The position numbers and the translations under genes were made by a program. DNA of 64,000 bases from Kushneria phyllosphaerae (GTDB lineage Bacteria > Pseudomonadota > Gammaproteobacteria > Pseudomonadales > Halomonadaceae), in contig NZ_ONZI01000003.1 of assembly GCF_900312995.1 (NCBI RefSeq), forward strand, positions 620,001 to 684,000, given 5' to 3'. Within the stretch, counting starts at the first letter, position 1. Each line of letters begins with the position of its first letter. This document shows, one piece after another, positions 62,332-64,000 of the stretch. The notes under the pieces are model-generated. The model ran no database searches and was not told where the DNA came from. It was given only the letters and a program-made list of their open reading frames with translations.

Positions 62332-64000
62332 TTGAGCGATAACGTGACTGACTCCGGTGAGTCGGCGCAGCAGACGCACGCATCACTGCGTCGCCGCCTT
62401 GACGATGTGCTGATCAGCGATGCCGTGACGCAGGGGCAGCGTCTGGAACGTCTGACCGGGCGCATTCGCCGCGGCCAGCCCGTGGATAAGGCCCTGAAGG
62501 ATATCGATGCCCGCCTGACGCGCTCCATGGCACTGGCGCAGGGGCGTCGCGACCAGCCCGTCACGCTTGAATATCCACCAGAGCTGCCGGTCGCCGAACG
62601 TCGTGACGATATTCTAGAGGCCATCCGCGATCATCAGGTCGTGGTGGTGGCAGGCGAGACCGGTTCCGGCAAGACCACCCAGCTGCCCAAGATGTGTCTG
62701 GAGCTGGGGCTTGGTGTGCGTGGTCTGATCGGCCATACCCAGCCACGCCGGCTGGCGGCCCGCAGCGTGGCGCAGCGCCTGGCGCAGGAAACCAGCAGCG
62801 CACTGGGCAGCGCCATCGGTTATCAGGTGCGCTTTACCGATCAGACCGACCCTACCACCCGGGTCAAGCTGATGACCGATGGGATTTTGCTGGCCGAGAC
62901 CCAGCACGACCCGCAGCTTTTGCGCTACGACGCGATCATTATCGATGAAGCGCACGAGCGCAGTCTCAATATCGATTTCCTGATGGGCTATCTCAAGCGC
63001 CTGCTGGTAGAGCGTCCTGATCTCAAGGTCATCATCACCTCGGCCACCATTGATGTGGATCGCTTCTCGCGCCACTTTGGCCGGCAGCATGACGATGGCA
63101 CCACAACGCCCGCCCCGGTGATCGAGGTTTCCGGGCGAACGTATCCTGTGGAAACGCACTATCGCCCGCTGGTTCGCGATGAGCGTGAGGAGGAGGATCA
63201 GACGCTTCAGGAAGGCATCGTGACCGCCGTCGAGGAGATCGGACGTATCGAGCGTGAAAAGCGCTGGTACACCGGCCCGCGCGACATCCTGATCTTTCTG
63301 CCCGGGGAGCGCGAAATTCGCGAAACGGCCGATACGCTGCGCCGGCTGGAACTGCGTGATACGGAAGTGCTGCCGCTGTATGCGCGGCTATCCAACAGCG
63401 AGCAGAATCGCGTGTTTGCCCCGCACACCGGCCGGCGGATCGTGTTGTCCACCAACGTGGCCGAAACCTCGCTGACCGTGCCCGGCATTCGCTATGTGAT
63501 TGATCCGGGCCTGGTGCGCATCAGTCGCTACAGCTATCGCGCCAAGGTGCAGCGTCTGCCGATCGAGCCGATCAGTCAGGCCAGTGCCGATCAGCGCCGC
63601 GGCCGCTGTGGTCGTATCGCCGAGGGCGTGTGTATTCGGCTTTATAGCGAAGAGGATTACCTGTCGCGCTCGGCTTATACCGAGCCCGAGATTCAGCGTA
63701 CCAATCTGGCCTCGGTCATTCTCTCCATGCTGTCACTGGGGCTGGGAGACATCGGGCAATTTCCCTTTGTGGACATTCCCGACAGCCGCTTTATCAAGGA
63801 CGGCTTCCGATTGCTCTTTGAGCTTGGCGCCGTTGATGAACGCCAGCTTCTGACCAAAACCGGCCGTCAGGTGGCACGACTGCCGATTGACCCTCGCCTG
63901 GCTCGCATGGTGCTGGCGTCCAGCGAGTTTGGCAGCCTGCGCGAAACCCTGATCGTGGTCAGTGCGCTTTCCATTCAGGACCCAAGAGAGCGCCCTGCCG
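62332..64000 (+). CDS. hrpA: ATP-dependent RNA helicase HrpA (3' end cut by window edge)
   Basis: DEAH-box helicase of the HrpA family. Starts with TTG at 62332 behind GAGGG; 556 codons are visible without a stop. Motifs: Walker [11 protein letters not shown] (from residue 107), [14 protein letters not shown] (Ia), DEAH at 205-208, SAT at 237-239, then [14 protein letters not shown] and QRRGRCGR (motif VI). The rest of the protein (relatives run to about 1300 residues) lies beyond the window. In E. coli HrpA acts on mRNA and stalled ribosomes. Confidence 0.95.
   Translation, partial: MSDNVTDSGESAQQTHASLRRRLDDVLISDAVTQGQRLERLTGRIRRGQPVDKALKDIDARLTRSMALAQGRRDQPVTLEYPPELPVAERRDDILEAIRDHQVVVVAGETGSGKTTQLPKMCLELGLGVRGLIGHTQPRRLAARSVAQRLAQETSSALGSAIGYQVRFTDQTDPTTRVKLMTDGILLAETQHDPQLLRYDAIIIDEAHERSLNIDFLMGYLKRLLVERPDLKVIITSATIDVDRFSRHFGRQHDDGTTTPAPVIEVSGRTYPVETHYRPLVRDEREEEDQTLQEGIVTAVEEIGRIEREKRWYTGPRDILIFLPGEREIRETADTLRRLELRDTEVLPLYARLSNSEQNRVFAPHTGRRIVLSTNVAETSLTVPGIRYVIDPGLVRISRYSYRAKVQRLPIEPISQASADQRRGRCGRIAEGVCIRLYSEEDYLSRSAYTEPEIQRTNLASVILSMLSLGLGDIGQFPFVDIPDSRFIKDGFRLLFELGAVDERQLLTKTGRQVARLPIDPRLARMVLASSEFGSLRETLIVVSALSIQDPRERPA

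Overview
The window is about 64 kb of ordinary-looking chromosome (roughly 60% GC by eye) from a gammaproteobacterium. Gene order and protein character point to the Oceanospirillales, most likely a halophilic Halomonadaceae such as Halomonas or Kushneria. This rests on ftsK-lolA-rarA, dnaX-ybaB-recR and rnd-ycgL-ycgN order, the 180-kDa NAD-glutamate dehydrogenase, and strongly acidic proteins. The genus is an inference. No phage, insertion sequence, CRISPR array or rRNA operon was seen. Both window ends cut a gene: ftsK on the left and hrpA on the right.

Layout. 1-6.5 kb: ftsK, lolA, rarA and a degenerate hemerythrin-like gene. 6.5-19.9 kb: a DsrE-like protein, trmA, the large glutamate dehydrogenase, a MOSC protein, an unrecognised secreted protein with two PPC-like beta domains, pyrD, rmf, rlmKL and a mini WGR protein. 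20-29 kb: pdxB, a tetR-MFS operon, htpX, alaA, rbgA, msrB and a gamma-glutamyltransferase. 29.1-29.7 kb: a Glu-Gly-Glu-Gly-Glu tRNA array behind a near-consensus sigma-70 promoter. 30-33.3 kb: yadG-yadH-queF-ydjA and tRNA-Ser(GGA). 33.3-36.1 kb: the only accessory-looking patch, with a 24-bp perfect hairpin, an orphan small gene and an O-acyltransferase, AT-richer than its surroundings.

36-44 kb: gndA, yhiN, the membrane-stress operon yqjD-yqjE-yqjK, pldA and mscK. 44-48 kb: tlyA, then a response regulator-histidine kinase-periplasmic binding protein operon with no permease. 48.2-54 kb: the 4.5S RNA gene ffs, dnaX, ybaB, recR, rnd, ycgL and ycgN. 54-64 kb: ptrB, a three-gene cluster (small membrane protein, VWA protein, class II glutamine amidotransferase), cysK, fadD and hrpA.

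Most genes are housekeeping: chromosome segregation, replication and repair, RNA modification (trmA, rlmKL, queF, tlyA), ribosome hibernation and biogenesis, and envelope maintenance. I found no clear, wholly new multi-gene system. The best leads are the regulator-kinase-binding protein operon with tandem 20-nt repeats upstream, the hemerythrin relative that has lost half its metal ligands, the two-domain secreted protein, the membrane/VWA/amidotransferase cluster, and several perfect inverted repeats between genes.
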